This document shows positions 17,810 to 26,324 of a DNA stretch of 64,000 nucleotides, piece by piece; positions within the stretch are counted from its first letter, which is position 1; the number at the start of each line of letters is the position of its first letter. The stretch lies in the NCBI RefSeq assembly GCF_004006665.1, contig NZ_QOCL01000013.1, positions 62,001-126,000 on the forward strand, written 5' to 3'. Below the pieces are notes generated by a model, which saw only the letters and a list, made by a program, of their open reading frames with translations, had not been told where the DNA came from and made no database searches. The DNA comes from Halobacteriovorax sp. HLS (GTDB taxonomy: Bacteria; Bdellovibrionota; Bacteriovoracia; Bacteriovoracales; Bacteriovoracaceae). Both the position numbers and the translations under genes were made by a program.

Positions 17810-19303
17810 ATGAGCAATGAAGTATTAAAAATTATTGATAAAGTTCTTATTGCTAACAGAGGCGAAATTGCTCTTAGAGTAATCAAGACCTGTAAAGAAA
17901 TGGGAATAAAAACGGTTACTATCTTTACTGAAAAGGAAAGAGCATACCCTCACGCTTATCTTTCGGATGAGTCATTCTCTCTTGGTGAGGGGGCCCTAAG
18001 TGAAACTTATCTCAACCAAGATAAAATTATAGAGATAGCAAAACTTTCTGGTGCAAAGGCCATTCATCCTGGCTATGGATTTCTTTCTGAGAACTCTGGC
18101 TTTGCTGAAAAAGTTACTAAAGCTGGAATCAAGTTCATCGGTCCTCGTCCAGATAGTATGGAGATTATGGGAGACAAGAAAACGTCTAAGATTGAGATGG
18201 AAAAGATCTCTATTCCATTAATACCTGGCTATCATGGTGACAATCAAGATGAGAATTATCTCGCCGATCAAGCGAAGAAAATTGGCTTTCCTGTTCTTAT
18301 TAAGGCCTCTGCGGGTGGTGGAGGAAAAGGGATGCGTGTCGTTGAGAAATCTTCTGACTTTAGTGCAGCTTTAGCTTCTGCTAAAAGAGAGGCGATGAAT
18401 GCATTTGGTGATGATATCGTTCTCATTGAAAAATTTATTCAAAATCCGAGACATATTGAAGTTCAAGTCATGAGTGATACTCATGGAAACCATCTTCATT
18501 TCTTTGAAAGAGAGTGCTCTATTCAAAGAAGACATCAAAAAGTTGTTGAGGAGACACCGTCAACAGCTCTTGGTCAAGAACTAAGGGACAAGATTACTCA
18601 GACTGCAGTACAGATTTCATCAGGAATAAATTATGAAGGAGCTGGAACAGTTGAGTTTATAATGGATGCTAATGGAGAGTTCTTCTTTTTAGAAATGAAT
18701 ACTCGCTTGCAGGTTGAACATCCTATTACTGAGATGGTAACAGGATCAGATTTGGTTAGACTTCAAATTATTGCAGCAGCTGGACTTCCTATCAATTTAA
18801 AACAAAGTGATATTAAACAAAGTGGTCATGCAATAGAAGTTCGAATTTACTCTGAAGACCCAGATAATAACTTTATGCCAGCAATCGGTACTATTAGTCG
18901 AGTTGGGAACACTACGCTTAATGATGTAAGACTTGACAGTGGTTATGTAGATGGAAATGAAGTCACTATTAACTTCGATCCGATGCTTGCAAAACTCGTT
19001 TGTTGGGGCGTTGATAGAGAAGCTGCCATTAGTAAAACACTTTTTTCTCTAGATGAGGTCGTATTTCTTGGCGTTCAGACAAATCGTGATTACCTCAAAA
19101 GAATTGTCAATAGCGCACCTTTTAGAAGTGGAGATACATTTACACATTTTATTGAAACTTATAGTGAATTACTATTAAAGCAAGAAATGAGTGATGATCA
19201 GATCGCAAGTTGTATTGCTGCTTTTATTAATAGTAGTGTTTCGAAAAGTAATAATTCAAACGAAGGTTCTTGGAGCAATTTACAAGGTTTTAGAAATATA
19301 TGA
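17810..19303 (+). CDS. Biotin carboxylase subunit of methylcrotonyl-CoA carboxylase
   Basis: It carboxylates biotin with ATP and bicarbonate. The 497 residues contain the N-domain (VLIANRGEIALRVIKTCKEM), the ATP-grasp lid (KASAGGGGKGMRVV at about 165), the EKFIQNPRHIEVQV block, ERECSIQRRHQKV, and the EMNTRLQVEHPITEMVTG active-site block. MCC alpha is usually one chain of about 650-670 residues that ends in a biotin domain; here the chain stops early and the carrier is the next gene, overlapping by 4 bases (ATGA). Its place in the operon supports MCC rather than acetyl-CoA carboxylase. A ribosome site AGGAATTTAG precedes the ATG. Confidence 0.92.
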   Translation: MSNEVLKIIDKVLIANRGEIALRVIKTCKEMGIKTVTIFTEKERAYPHAYLSDESFSLGEGALSETYLNQDKIIEIAKLSGAKAIHPGYGFLSENSGFAEKVTKAGIKFIGPRPDSMEIMGDKKTSKIEMEKISIPLIPGYHGDNQDENYLADQAKKIGFPVLIKASAGGGGKGMRVVEKSSDFSAALASAKREAMNAFGDDIVLIEKFIQNPRHIEVQVMSDTHGNHLHFFERECSIQRRHQKVVEETPSTALGQELRDKITQTAVQISSGINYEGAGTVEFIMDANGEFFFLEMNTRLQVEHPITEMVTGSDLVRLQIIAAAGLPINLKQSDIKQSGHAIEVRIYSEDPDNNFMPAIGTISRVGNTTLNDVRLDSGYVDGNEVTINFDPMLAKLVCWGVDREAAISKTLFSLDEVVFLGVQTNRDYLKRIVNSAPFRSGDTFTHFIETYSELLLKQEMSDDQIASCIAAFINSSVSKSNNSNEGSWSNLQGFRNI

Positions 19304-19779
19304 AAAAGAATTTAATTATAAATGGTGAGAATGTTGAAATAGAACTTCTTGTTAATAGAGATTCATGTGTTGAATTTACTTTTAAAAATAAAGTTTATAA
19401 GTTTCAAGCAAATAGCGTGAATGATTTTGAAACCTTCTTGTCGGGAACTCATTGTACTAAAGTTATTCACGATACCGTTAATTTTGTTGTTGATGGTAAA
19501 TCTGTTTCTATAACGAATCCACTTAGAAGTAGGGCCAAGTCAAACTCTGATTCTGCTGGTTCAATGATTAGCCCAATGCCTGGTAAAATTTTAAAAGTCT
19601 TAGTTAAAACTAATGATAATGTTAAAAAGAACGATCCTCTTGTTGTTATGGAGGCCATGAAGATGGAACATACGATCAAAGCTAGTCACGATGGAAAAGT
19701 CATAGCGATCCATTGCTCGGACGACCAGCTCGTTGATGGTGGAGTTCAGTTAATTGAACTTGAGAGCGAGGAGTCTTAA
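19300..19779 (+). CDS. Biotin carboxyl carrier subunit of methylcrotonyl-CoA carboxylase
   Basis: The last 75 residues form a biotinyl domain with the attachment site Lys121 in VMEAMKMEHT, preceded by SPMPGKILKVLVK. The first 80 residues resemble the beta-rich linker/BT region that joins biotin carboxylase to carrier in one-chain alpha subunits. At 159 residues it is the missing C-terminal part of the preceding gene's product (497 + 159 = 656, about a normal alpha subunit). The start overlaps the biotin carboxylase stop by 4 bases, so the two are translated together. A separate biotin ligase is needed and is not in the window. Confidence 0.92.
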   Translation: MKKNLIINGENVEIELLVNRDSCVEFTFKNKVYKFQANSVNDFETFLSGTHCTKVIHDTVNFVVDGKSVSITNPLRSRAKSNSDSAGSMISPMPGKILKVLVKTNDNVKKNDPLVVMEAMKMEHTIKASHDGKVIAIHCSDDQLVDGGVQLIELESEES

Positions 19780-19780
19780 G

Positions 19781-20701
19781 ATGCTAAGCAATCTGCCAAA
19801 AAGTGCACGTATTATTGAGGTTGGTCCCCGTGACGGTCTCCAAAATGAAGCAACAATCCTATCGTGGAAAGAGAAGCTTCAGTTTATTGATATGTTAGTG
19901 GCAGCGGGTCTTAAGAGTATTGAAATAACAAGTTTTGTTAGATCTAGTAAAATTCCTCAAATGGGGGACGCAAAGGAATTATTTGAAGCAGTTTCGAAGA
20001 AAGACTATTTTTCTTCGATTTCTACACCTTGTCTTGTCCCTAATATGAAAGGTATGGAAAACGCTTTGGCCTTAGGAGTAAAAGAAATTGCTATTTTTAC
20101 TTCTACATCTAATACCTTTAATCAAAAGAATATAAATGCCACTATTGAAGAGTCTATTGAGAGATTTGAGCCTGTGGTAAAAGCTGCTACACAGAACGGA
20201 ATAAAGATAAGAGGGTATGTATCAACTGTTTTTGGTTGTCCTTATGAGGGTGAAACTTCGATTGAGACTCTAAAGTTTTTATTAAAAAAACTTCAAGAGT
20301 TTGGGTGCTATGAAGTTTCTCTGGGCGATACCATTGGAGTTGCCAATCCCCTTCAGACTAAGAAGATTCTTGAACAGATTCAAGATGAAATCGAATTCGA
20401 TAAAGTTGCGATGCACTTTCATGATACTCGAGGGATGGCCCTCGCAAATATTTTAAGCTCCCTTGAAATGGGTATAACGAATTTTGATTCTTCGGCCGGA
20501 GGATTAGGAGGTTGTCCATACGCAGTCGGTTCTTCCGGCAATGTTGCAACTGAAGATGTCGTTTATTTACTTCATAGCATGGGGATTGAAACAGGAATAG
20601 ATATGAAAAAGCTCTCCCAAGCTTCTGAGTTAATTTTAGGGAAGCTCAAAAAGCAAAGCCCTTCAAAGTTCTTAAATACTTACTTGGTTTCTGGAAAATA
20701 A
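19781..20701 (+). CDS. liuE: Hydroxymethylglutaryl-CoA lyase
   Basis: It splits HMG-CoA into acetoacetate and acetyl-CoA, the last step of leucine breakdown. The 306-residue TIM barrel shows EVGPRDGLQNE at residue 13, the metal-binding HFHDTRGMALAN, and the catalytic Cys245 in the loop GGLGGCPYAVGSSGNVATED. I start at 19781, with GAGGAG 8 bases upstream; the in-frame ATG at 19754 would overlap the carrier gene by 26 bases. The stop is followed one base later by the next gene. The acetoacetate formed can be taken by the CoA-transferase encoded at 26.3-27.7 kb. Confidence 0.94.
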   Translation: MLSNLPKSARIIEVGPRDGLQNEATILSWKEKLQFIDMLVAAGLKSIEITSFVRSSKIPQMGDAKELFEAVSKKDYFSSISTPCLVPNMKGMENALALGVKEIAIFTSTSNTFNQKNINATIEESIERFEPVVKAATQNGIKIRGYVSTVFGCPYEGETSIETLKFLLKKLQEFGCYEVSLGDTIGVANPLQTKKILEQIQDEIEFDKVAMHFHDTRGMALANILSSLEMGITNFDSSAGGLGGCPYAVGSSGNVATEDVVYLLHSMGIETGIDMKKLSQASELILGKLKKQSPSKFLNTYLVSGK

Positions 20702-20702
20702 T

Positions 20703-21512
20703 ATGTACTCAAAAAAATATGATCATTTACTTGTCTCTAAAGAAGAGCATACTTTAGTTTTGACTCTTAATAATCCTGACCAGGCCAATGCTATTTCAAT
20801 GGAGATGATTTCATCCTTGGTTGAAGTTCTTGAGTACGCTGATGAAGATGATAATATTCGCTGCATCTTACTCACTGGAGCAGGAAAGTGTTTCTGTGCT
20901 GGTGGAGATATTAAGGCGATGGAAACTAAGAGTGGTATGTTTGCTGGGCAACCAGATGAACTACGAAGAAGATATAGAAGAGGTATTCAGAAGATTCCTC
21001 GTGCTATTGAGGCCTTAAAAACTCCAATTGTCGCTTTCGTTAATGGAGCAGCTATTGGTGCTGGTTGTGACCTTGCAATGATGTGCGATATTAGGGTTGC
21101 AAGTGAGAAGGCCAAATTTGCTGAAACCTTTTCTAAGTTATCTCTTGTGCCTGGTGATGGCGGAACTTTCTTTTTGCAAAGAGTTGTTGGTTACACCAAT
21201 GCCATGGAGATGTTTCTAACCGGTGATCTCTATCAAGGCGCGGATATTCTAAATATGAGGCTCGCTAATTTTGTTCGGCCACATGAATCATCATATAAAT
21301 TTTCTATTGATTTATGTCATAAAATTTCCAGTAATTCGCCAATTGCACTTTCAATGACTAAGATCGCTTTAAAGTCTGGTAGAACCTCTTCTTTAAATGA
21401 TCAATTAGAATTACTTAGTACTTTTCAAGGAATAACTCAAAGGACAGACGATCATTTTGAGGCAATAGCAGCTTTCAAAGAAAAAAGAGATCCTAAGTTT
21501 AAAGGGAAGTAG
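20703..21512 (+). CDS. Crotonase-family enoyl-CoA hydratase/isomerase
   Basis: The 269 residues form a complete crotonase with FCAGGDIKAMETKSG, AAIGAGCDLAMMCD and SLVPGDGGTFFLQRVVG. The two glutamates of classical hydratases are not conserved: Asp stands at the first site (GCDLAM) and the second is replaced, with an Asp in PGDGG nearby. This pattern occurs in PaaG-like and other non-hydratase crotonases, so the reaction could be isomerisation or hydration of another enoyl-CoA. It is the last gene of the liu operon, one base after the lyase. The substrate cannot be read from sequence. Confidence 0.85.
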   Translation: MYSKKYDHLLVSKEEHTLVLTLNNPDQANAISMEMISSLVEVLEYADEDDNIRCILLTGAGKCFCAGGDIKAMETKSGMFAGQPDELRRRYRRGIQKIPRAIEALKTPIVAFVNGAAIGAGCDLAMMCDIRVASEKAKFAETFSKLSLVPGDGGTFFLQRVVGYTNAMEMFLTGDLYQGADILNMRLANFVRPHESSYKFSIDLCHKISSNSPIALSMTKIALKSGRTSSLNDQLELLSTFQGITQRTDDHFEAIAAFKEKRDPKFKGK

Positions 21513-21517
21513 TTTAC

Positions 21518-21546
21518 TTGACAGTAACTTTTTAAATCATCACAAT
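21518..21546 (+). promoter_or_regulatory. Candidate promoter of the lipoprotein pair
   Basis: A perfect TTGACA at 21518-21523 and a weak CACAAT at 21541-21546 are 17 bases apart. It sits directly after the liu operon and 27 bases before the Bor-like gene. The same DNA can fold imperfectly (AGTTTAC/GTAACT then TTTTT), so a weak liu terminator may overlap the promoter. Confidence 0.4.
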
Positions 21547-21572
21547 AAGAGTAAGTTTTTAAATTGGGTTTT

Positions 21573-21923
21573 ATGATTAAAAAGTGTCAACTATTTCTCT
21601 TTGTGATGTTGAGTTTCTTCTCTTCATGTTCGCAAATCCGTTACTCTTCGAGTAATTCTATTCCTACTTATATTTCAACTAAAGATGGTCACCACTCTAG
21701 AACTCATAAAGTTGGTCAGAAGAAATTCTATCTATGGGGTTTAGTTCCGCGTGAGCACACAGTCTATGTAGATCAAGAATTATCAGATGTTGGCGCGTTA
21801 TCCGCAAGTAGAGTAGAGGTTGAGGAATTTCAGACTGGTTTAGATATTTTTTATACTTATATTACACTTGGCCTTTATAAACCTGTTCATTATCGTGTTA
21901 GTGCTTGGGGGTATAGAGAGTGA
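21573..21923 (+). CDS. Bor/Iss-like outer-membrane lipoprotein
   Basis: The 116-residue product has a lipoprotein signal with FFSSC as lipobox. The mature part carries KFYLWGLVPREHTVYVDQEL and ITLGLYKPVHYRV, which match the pattern of the phage-lambda Bor/Iss family (FF-x-GI-x..., then ITLGIYTP-x-x-x-RVYC). Bor and Iss are surface lipoproteins linked to serum survival in E. coli; a role here is unknown. I use ATG 21573; a TTG three codons earlier is less likely. The next lipoprotein gene overlaps the stop as GTGA. Confidence 0.7.
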   Translation: MIKKCQLFLFVMLSFFSSCSQIRYSSSNSIPTYISTKDGHHSRTHKVGQKKFYLWGLVPREHTVYVDQELSDVGALSASRVEVEEFQTGLDIFYTYITLGLYKPVHYRVSAWGYRE

Positions 21924-22237
21924 AATTCTTTGCTATACTTCTTTCTTTGCTCCTTTTCAGTTGTACACATACTATTAAAGTAAATACTAAGGGTTGTAAT
22001 ACAACAGGACTCTATAGCGAAACTTCTGCCAATTATCTTGTCCTTAAAAAGACTATAACTACATATGGTCTTTCACAGGACCTTTCTTTAGAAAAATTAC
22101 TAGAATCTAGAAAGTTAAGTTGTAGGAAGATTAAATATATTAATTACACTTGGAAGCAAGGACCTATAGACTCTCTTGTAAGTATTCTTCCATTTGTTAA
22201 TCAAAAAACGTTAGTATTAAATTATGTTTATGAATAA
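21920..22237 (+). CDS. Small lipoprotein of unknown function
   Basis: The 105 residues start at GTG, overlapping the preceding stop by 4 bases. The signal is short (MKFFAILLSLLLFSC) with LLFSC as lipobox, so the mature N-terminal Cys is residue 15. Three other cysteines could make disulfides. No family was recognised. Coupling to the Bor-like gene suggests that the two lipoproteins act together. A terminator follows. Confidence 0.7.
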   Translation: MKFFAILLSLLLFSCTHTIKVNTKGCNTTGLYSETSANYLVLKKTITTYGLSQDLSLEKLLESRKLSCRKIKYINYTWKQGPIDSLVSILPFVNQKTLVLNYVYE

Positions 22238-22275
22238 AGTATCCAAGGATGGAATATACTATATCTCACGATAGA

Positions 22276-22301
22276 AATGGCCAAGGATGGCCATTTTTTT
22301 T
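22276..22301 (+). terminator. Rho-independent terminator after the lipoprotein pair
   Basis: AATGGCC (22276-22282) pairs with GGCCATT (22289-22295) across AAGGAT, followed by a run of eight T. It also overlaps the stop of the convergent helicase gene. Confidence 0.85.
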
Positions 22302-24357
22302 AGAACATCGAATCGTCATCGAGGCTGTCATGCAAGCTTGAGAAGAAATCTCTTTTGTAGTCATCAGCTTCTTCCTCTGTCATATGACCAAATGTTGTTC
22401 TATCTTGAAGGACACAGAAACCTTCTTTATCTAGCTCATTGATAAATCTTGAGATGTGTCGAGGGGCTTGCTTACCATACTGTTTTCTTTCTTTACAGTA
22501 AGTCATAACAAGCTTTTGTTGTGCTCTTGTAATACCTACATAACAGAGTCTTCTTTCTTCTGAGATATCTTCGCCATTTTTTATCGTATTCTTGTGGGGG
22601 AGTGATTCTTCTTCTACTCCAACCATATAAACTGTATGAAACTCGAGTCCTTTAGATGAGTGAAAAGTCATCATTGTGACTTCATTCTTTCTCACATCAT
22701 CATCTTCTTCATCATCGTCTTTGCTATCTTGATTGTCCTGTAGGAGGAGCTTTTCTACAAAATTTTTCAATGTAGCATGGGCACCATTATATTTTACAAA
22801 CCTTTCTGCGGACTCTACAAAGAAGTGCACATCGTTCTTTCTTCTTTCTACTTGCTTCGCACTATCATATTGTTTCTCAATAAATTTATAAAAATCTATA
22901 TCTTCTATGAGGGTACTAATTGCCTGAGGAAGTGGAGTTGTATCGAATACTTCTTTGTACTTATTTATGATTGCTGTAAATTTCCTTATATGCTCTTCTC
23001 GATTTGGGTCTAGTGCTGGAAATTCAAAAAGGGCCTGATAGAGTGAAATACCCTCGGATTCAGATTTTTCAAGATATTTTTCGAGAGTTCTTGATCCAAT
23101 TCCTCTATTTGGGATATTTAGTATTCTTCGTAATTGTAACTGGTCTCTTGGATTTAAAATTACAGTCAAGTAGGCCATGATATCTTTTACTTCTTTTTTT
23201 TCATAGAATTTCTGTCCCCCAATTATTGTATAGGGAATTTGATTCATTCTAAAAATATCTTCAAAAGGTTGAGCTTGGAGGTTAGATCTGTAAAGAATAG
23301 AAATGTCTCCTAAGTGGCCACCATTTGATTGGTATTTAGATATTTCATCTGCAATAACTTCTGCCTCATGATCGGTATCGGCCATAAGCCAAAGCAGAGG
23401 TTTAGTATTACTCTTTCTTTGAGACCAAAGGGTTTTATCTCTTCTGTTTATATTTTCTTTAATGACTTTATTTGCAAGCTCTAGAATTGGGCTGACTGAT
23501 CTGTAATTTTCTTCGAGTTTAACAACGACAGCTCCAGGGTAGTTTCTTTCAAAGCTAAGAATATTGGTAATGTCAGCACCCCTGAAAGAATAGATTGCTT
23601 GATCATCATCGCCAACAACACAGAGATTATTATGTGTAGTCGTTAAGGCCATTATTAGTGAAAACTGAAGAGTGTTAGTATCTTGGTATTCATCAACCAT
23701 GATATATCTAAATTGTCTTGAGTACTCTTTTGCAACCTCAGGAAACTCTTCAAAAAGCTTCACAGTTAAAAAGAGAATGTCATCAAAATCAATCGCGTTA
23801 TAAAACTTCAATTTGTCTTCATAGTATTCATAGACAAATTGAATTGCATGATCGTACGGATCCTCATCATCAAAGAATTCTGAGTTAGCGAAATCATCTG
23901 CAGATATGGCCATATTTTTAAGTTTGCCAATCTTTCCCATAATAATTTTTTGGTCAAACTGTTTTCCGGCCTTAAAATTCTTCAAGGCCTCTCTTACTAT
24001 AGCAATTTGATCTGAAGAGTCATAAATACTAAAATTCTTATGGTAGCCGAGTTTAGTAATTTCCTTCTTAAGGATTTTAACACCTAGCGAATGAAAGGTG
24101 GCCATGGTTAGGCCTCTTGATTTTTTCTTACCTAATAGACCAATAATACGCTCACGCATTTCTTTGGCGGCCTTATTGGTGAAACTCACTGCAAGTATTG
24201 ATTTTTGGTCAATGTGTAGATTATCGACCATATGTGCGATTCTGTAAGTGATGGTTCGTGTTTTACCACTACCAGCGCCGGCCAGAATTAGAACTGGTCC
24301 TTCAATTATTTCGGCCGCTTGTCTTTGTGCAGCATTTAATCCACTTAATGAAATCAT
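22300..24357 (-). CDS. UvrD/Rep/PcrA-family ATP-dependent DNA helicase
   Basis: A superfamily 1A 3'-5' helicase used in repair and replication restart. From the ATG at 24357 it is 685 residues, close to Rep/PcrA. Visible motifs are the Q motif LNAAQRQA (7-14), Walker A AGAGSGKT (26-33), motif Ia SFTNKAAKEM, motif II VDEYQDTN, motif III VVGDDDQAIYSFRGA, motif IV LEENYRS, motif V MMTFHSSKGLEF and motif VI RRLCYVGITRAQQKL. A TTG 14 codons upstream (24399) would lengthen it, but homologues begin at LN-x-x-Q and neither start has a clear ribosome site. The Rep versus PcrA/UvrD split is not decided from sequence alone. Confidence 0.94.
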   Translation of the reverse strand: MISLSGLNAAQRQAAEIIEGPVLILAGAGSGKTRTITYRIAHMVDNLHIDQKSILAVSFTNKAAKEMRERIIGLLGKKKSRGLTMATFHSLGVKILKKEITKLGYHKNFSIYDSSDQIAIVREALKNFKAGKQFDQKIIMGKIGKLKNMAISADDFANSEFFDDEDPYDHAIQFVYEYYEDKLKFYNAIDFDDILFLTVKLFEEFPEVAKEYSRQFRYIMVDEYQDTNTLQFSLIMALTTTHNNLCVVGDDDQAIYSFRGADITNILSFERNYPGAVVVKLEENYRSVSPILELANKVIKENINRRDKTLWSQRKSNTKPLLWLMADTDHEAEVIADEISKYQSNGGHLGDISILYRSNLQAQPFEDIFRMNQIPYTIIGGQKFYEKKEVKDIMAYLTVILNPRDQLQLRRILNIPNRGIGSRTLEKYLEKSESEGISLYQALFEFPALDPNREEHIRKFTAIINKYKEVFDTTPLPQAISTLIEDIDFYKFIEKQYDSAKQVERRKNDVHFFVESAERFVKYNGAHATLKNFVEKLLLQDNQDSKDDDEEDDDVRKNEVTMMTFHSSKGLEFHTVYMVGVEEESLPHKNTIKNGEDISEERRLCYVGITRAQQKLVMTYCKERKQYGKQAPRHISRFINELDKEGFCVLQDRTTFGHMTEEEADDYKRDFFSSLHDSLDDDSMF

Positions 24358-24414
24358 ATTCGCTACAATAACGGATGAGTAGGGTATTGGCGAGGACAAA
24401 AATCAGAATATAAC

Positions 24415-24443
24415 TAGGCATTATAATTGGTGATTGTTATAAT
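24415..24443 (+). promoter_or_regulatory. Candidate promoter of the fumarase/CoA-transferase genes
   Basis: TAGGCA (24415-24420) and a perfect TATAAT (24438-24443) are 17 bases apart; another TATAAT lies at 24422-24427. Transcription would begin near 24450, leaving a leader of about 60 bases before the ATG at 24510. Confidence 0.5.
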
Positions 24444-24509
24444 TTCGAGCAAATATACATGAAAGAAAAAAGATATAAATCAATAATTATTAGGGATGAG
24501 GAGTCTGTT

Positions 24510-25724
24510 ATGGCAAAGAAGAAGGCCAAGAAAACTGCAAAGAAAGCGACTAAGAAAGTAGCTAAGAAAACAGCTAAGAAAGCGACTAAGAAAGTAGCTA
24601 AGAAAACAGCTAAGAAAGCAACTAAGAAAGTGGCAAAGAAAACAGCTAAGAAAGCAACTAAGAAAGTGGCAAAGAAAACAGCTAAGAAAGCAACTAAGAA
24701 AGTGGCAAAGAAAACAGCTAAGAAAGCGACTAAGAAAGTGGCAAAGAAAACAGCTAAGAAAGCAACTAAGAAAGTGGCAAAGAAAACAGCTAAGAAAGCA
24801 ACTAAGAAAGTAGTAAAGAAAGCAGTTAAAAAAGCTCCGAATACCGATAAGGTTCTCTTTGATTCTATTCTTGAATTAATAAGAATGACTTCTACTGAAA
24901 TTCCAGGAGATGTTCAAAAAGTTGTTTTAGAAGCTCTTGCTCGCGAAGAGAAAAATACAACTGCTGAATATGCAATGAATATTATTAAAGCAAATATCGA
25001 ACTTGCTAAAAAGAAGTCTCAACCAATTTGCCAGGATACAGGAACAATTCTATTCTTTGTTTCTCACCCTGTAGGATTCAATCAAACTAAATTTACTAAA
25101 GTTGTTAAAAATGCCGTCGTTAAGGCGACTGAGATTGGTTACCTTAGACAAAACTCTGTTGATTCTTTAACAGGTAAGAATGATTCAATGAATATTGGTC
25201 CAGGTCATCCTGATATTCACTTTCATGAACATTCAAAGAGTACTGTCGAAGTGAAGTTAATGCTAAAGGGTGGTGGATGTGAAAATGTTGGCGCACAATA
25301 CTCGCTTCCAAATACTGCTCTTGAGGCCGGACGAGATCTTAATGGTGTAAGAAAAGTAATTCTTGATGCTATTGTTAAGGCACAAGGAAAAGGATGTGGG
25401 CCAGGTGTTCTTGGTGTCACTATTGGTGGTGATAGAGGAGCTGGATTTGTAAATTCTAAAGAACAGCTTCTAAGAAAATTGGACGATACAAACTCAAATG
25501 AATCTCTTGCTACTCTTGAAGCAGATATTGTGGAAACTGCTAATAAACTTGGTATTGGTCCAATGGGCTTTGGCGGAAAGACAACACTACTTGGCTGTAA
25601 AGTAGGCGCTTTAAATAGACTACCTGCGAGTTTCTTTGTTTCTGTATCCTACATGTGTTGGGCCTACAGAAGACAAGGTGTTATACTCGATAAGGCCTGT
25701 AAAATTAAATCTTGGTTGTATTAG
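24510..25724 (+). CDS. Class I fumarate hydratase, alpha subunit, with histone-H1-like N-terminal tail
   Basis: Iron-sulfur fumarase alpha (TtdA/FumA N-terminal type) that works with the next gene's product on fumarate/malate. Residues from about 112 to 404 are the catalytic part: QPICQDTGT, GPGHPDIHFHEH, LKGGGCENVG, KGCGPGVLGVTIGG and GPMGFGGKTTLLGCKVG, with Cys residues suited to a 4Fe-4S cluster. Residues 1-110 are nearly pure Lys/Ala/Thr/Val: seven exact copies of KKVAKKTAKKAT plus partial copies at each end, as in H1-like bacterial DNA-binding tails. I start at 24510 because GATGAGGAG lies 8 bases upstream; an earlier ATG at 24459 lacks this. The frame is continuous through tail and enzyme. 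The tail has no place in known fumarases and may bind nucleic acid or other polyanions; that is inference. Confidence 0.9.
   Translation: MAKKKAKKTAKKATKKVAKKTAKKATKKVAKKTAKKATKKVAKKTAKKATKKVAKKTAKKATKKVAKKTAKKATKKVAKKTAKKATKKVAKKTAKKATKKVVKKAVKKAPNTDKVLFDSILELIRMTSTEIPGDVQKVVLEALAREEKNTTAEYAMNIIKANIELAKKKSQPICQDTGTILFFVSHPVGFNQTKFTKVVKNAVVKATEIGYLRQNSVDSLTGKNDSMNIGPGHPDIHFHEHSKSTVEVKLMLKGGGCENVGAQYSLPNTALEAGRDLNGVRKVILDAIVKAQGKGCGPGVLGVTIGGDRGAGFVNSKEQLLRKLDDTNSNESLATLEADIVETANKLGIGPMGFGGKTTLLGCKVGALNRLPASFFVSVSYMCWAYRRQGVILDKACKIKSWLY
24552..24803 (+). repeat. Seven-copy 36-bp tandem repeat (KKVAKKTAKKAT)
   Basis: Seven head-to-tail 36-base units encode the identical 12-residue peptide; degenerate copies flank them at 24516-24551 and 24804-24839. 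Copies 3, 4, 6 and 7 appear identical in DNA. The others differ only at silent sites (GTAGCT or GTGGCA; GCG or GCA). This indicates recent expansion by slippage or unequal exchange under selection for the peptide. Copy number may vary between strains. Confidence 0.95.
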
Positions 25725-25738
25725 ATAAGGAATTAAAT

Positions 25739-26308
25739 ATGAAAAAATTGCAATACCCATTTAATAAAGAAGAAATAAGAGAACTTAGAGTAGGTGATAT
25801 GGTTTTAATCTCAGGTAAGATTTTTACTGGAAGAGATGCTGTTCATAAGAGAATTCATGATGGAACTAAACCTCCTGTAAGTTTTGAAAATCAAATTATT
25901 TATCACTGCGGTCCTGTTGTTATTAAAGATAAAGAAACTGGAAAGTTTATTGTTAAAGCAGCTGGGCCAACAACTTCTATTCGTGAGGAACCTTACCAAT
26001 GGGAAGTTATGCGTGATTACGGAATTGTAGGAGTTATTGGAAAAGGTGGAATGGGTCCAAAGACTTTAAAAGGTTGTTCTGACTATGGATGTGTTTACTT
26101 TCATGCAATTGGTGGAGCTGCACAAGTACTAGCAGAGAAGATTGACTCTGTTGACAATGTTTATTGGGAAGATCTTGGATCTCCAGAAGCAGTTTGGGAG
26201 TTATCTGTAACTGATTTTCCAGTTGTTGTGACAATGGATTCTCATGGTGGTTCTCTGCACGAAAAGGTTGAACAAAGTAGTAGCGATATTCTAAAAGGTC
26301 TTCTTTAA
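25739..26308 (+). CDS. Class I fumarate hydratase, beta subunit
   Basis: The 189-residue protein matches the TtdB/FumA C-terminal domain: [49 protein letters not shown] and [16 protein letters not shown]. It completes the active site and binds the dicarboxylate. I start at ATG 25739 with AAGGAAT upstream, 14 bases after the alpha stop. The pair is followed by the CoA-transferase genes, so fumarate and acetoacetate, the two end products of tyrosine breakdown, are handled by one gene group. L-tartrate dehydratase is an alternative for the family, but the neighbourhood favours fumarase. Confidence 0.92.
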   Translation: MKKLQYPFNKEEIRELRVGDMVLISGKIFTGRDAVHKRIHDGTKPPVSFENQIIYHCGPVVIKDKETGKFIVKAAGPTTSIREEPYQWEVMRDYGIVGVIGKGGMGPKTLKGCSDYGCVYFHAIGGAAQVLAEKIDSVDNVYWEDLGSPEAVWELSVTDFPVVVTMDSHGGSLHEKVEQSSSDILKGLL

Positions 26309-26324
26309 AAAAAAAGGATTACTA

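Noticed and set aside
24552-24803. 36-bp repeat array resembling CRISPR repeat length
   Set aside because: The units are directly adjacent with no spacers and keep an open frame joined to fumarase.
24510-24839. Separate histone-like gene upstream of fumarase
   Set aside because: There is no stop codon or new ribosome site between the Lys-rich part and the enzyme; it is one frame.
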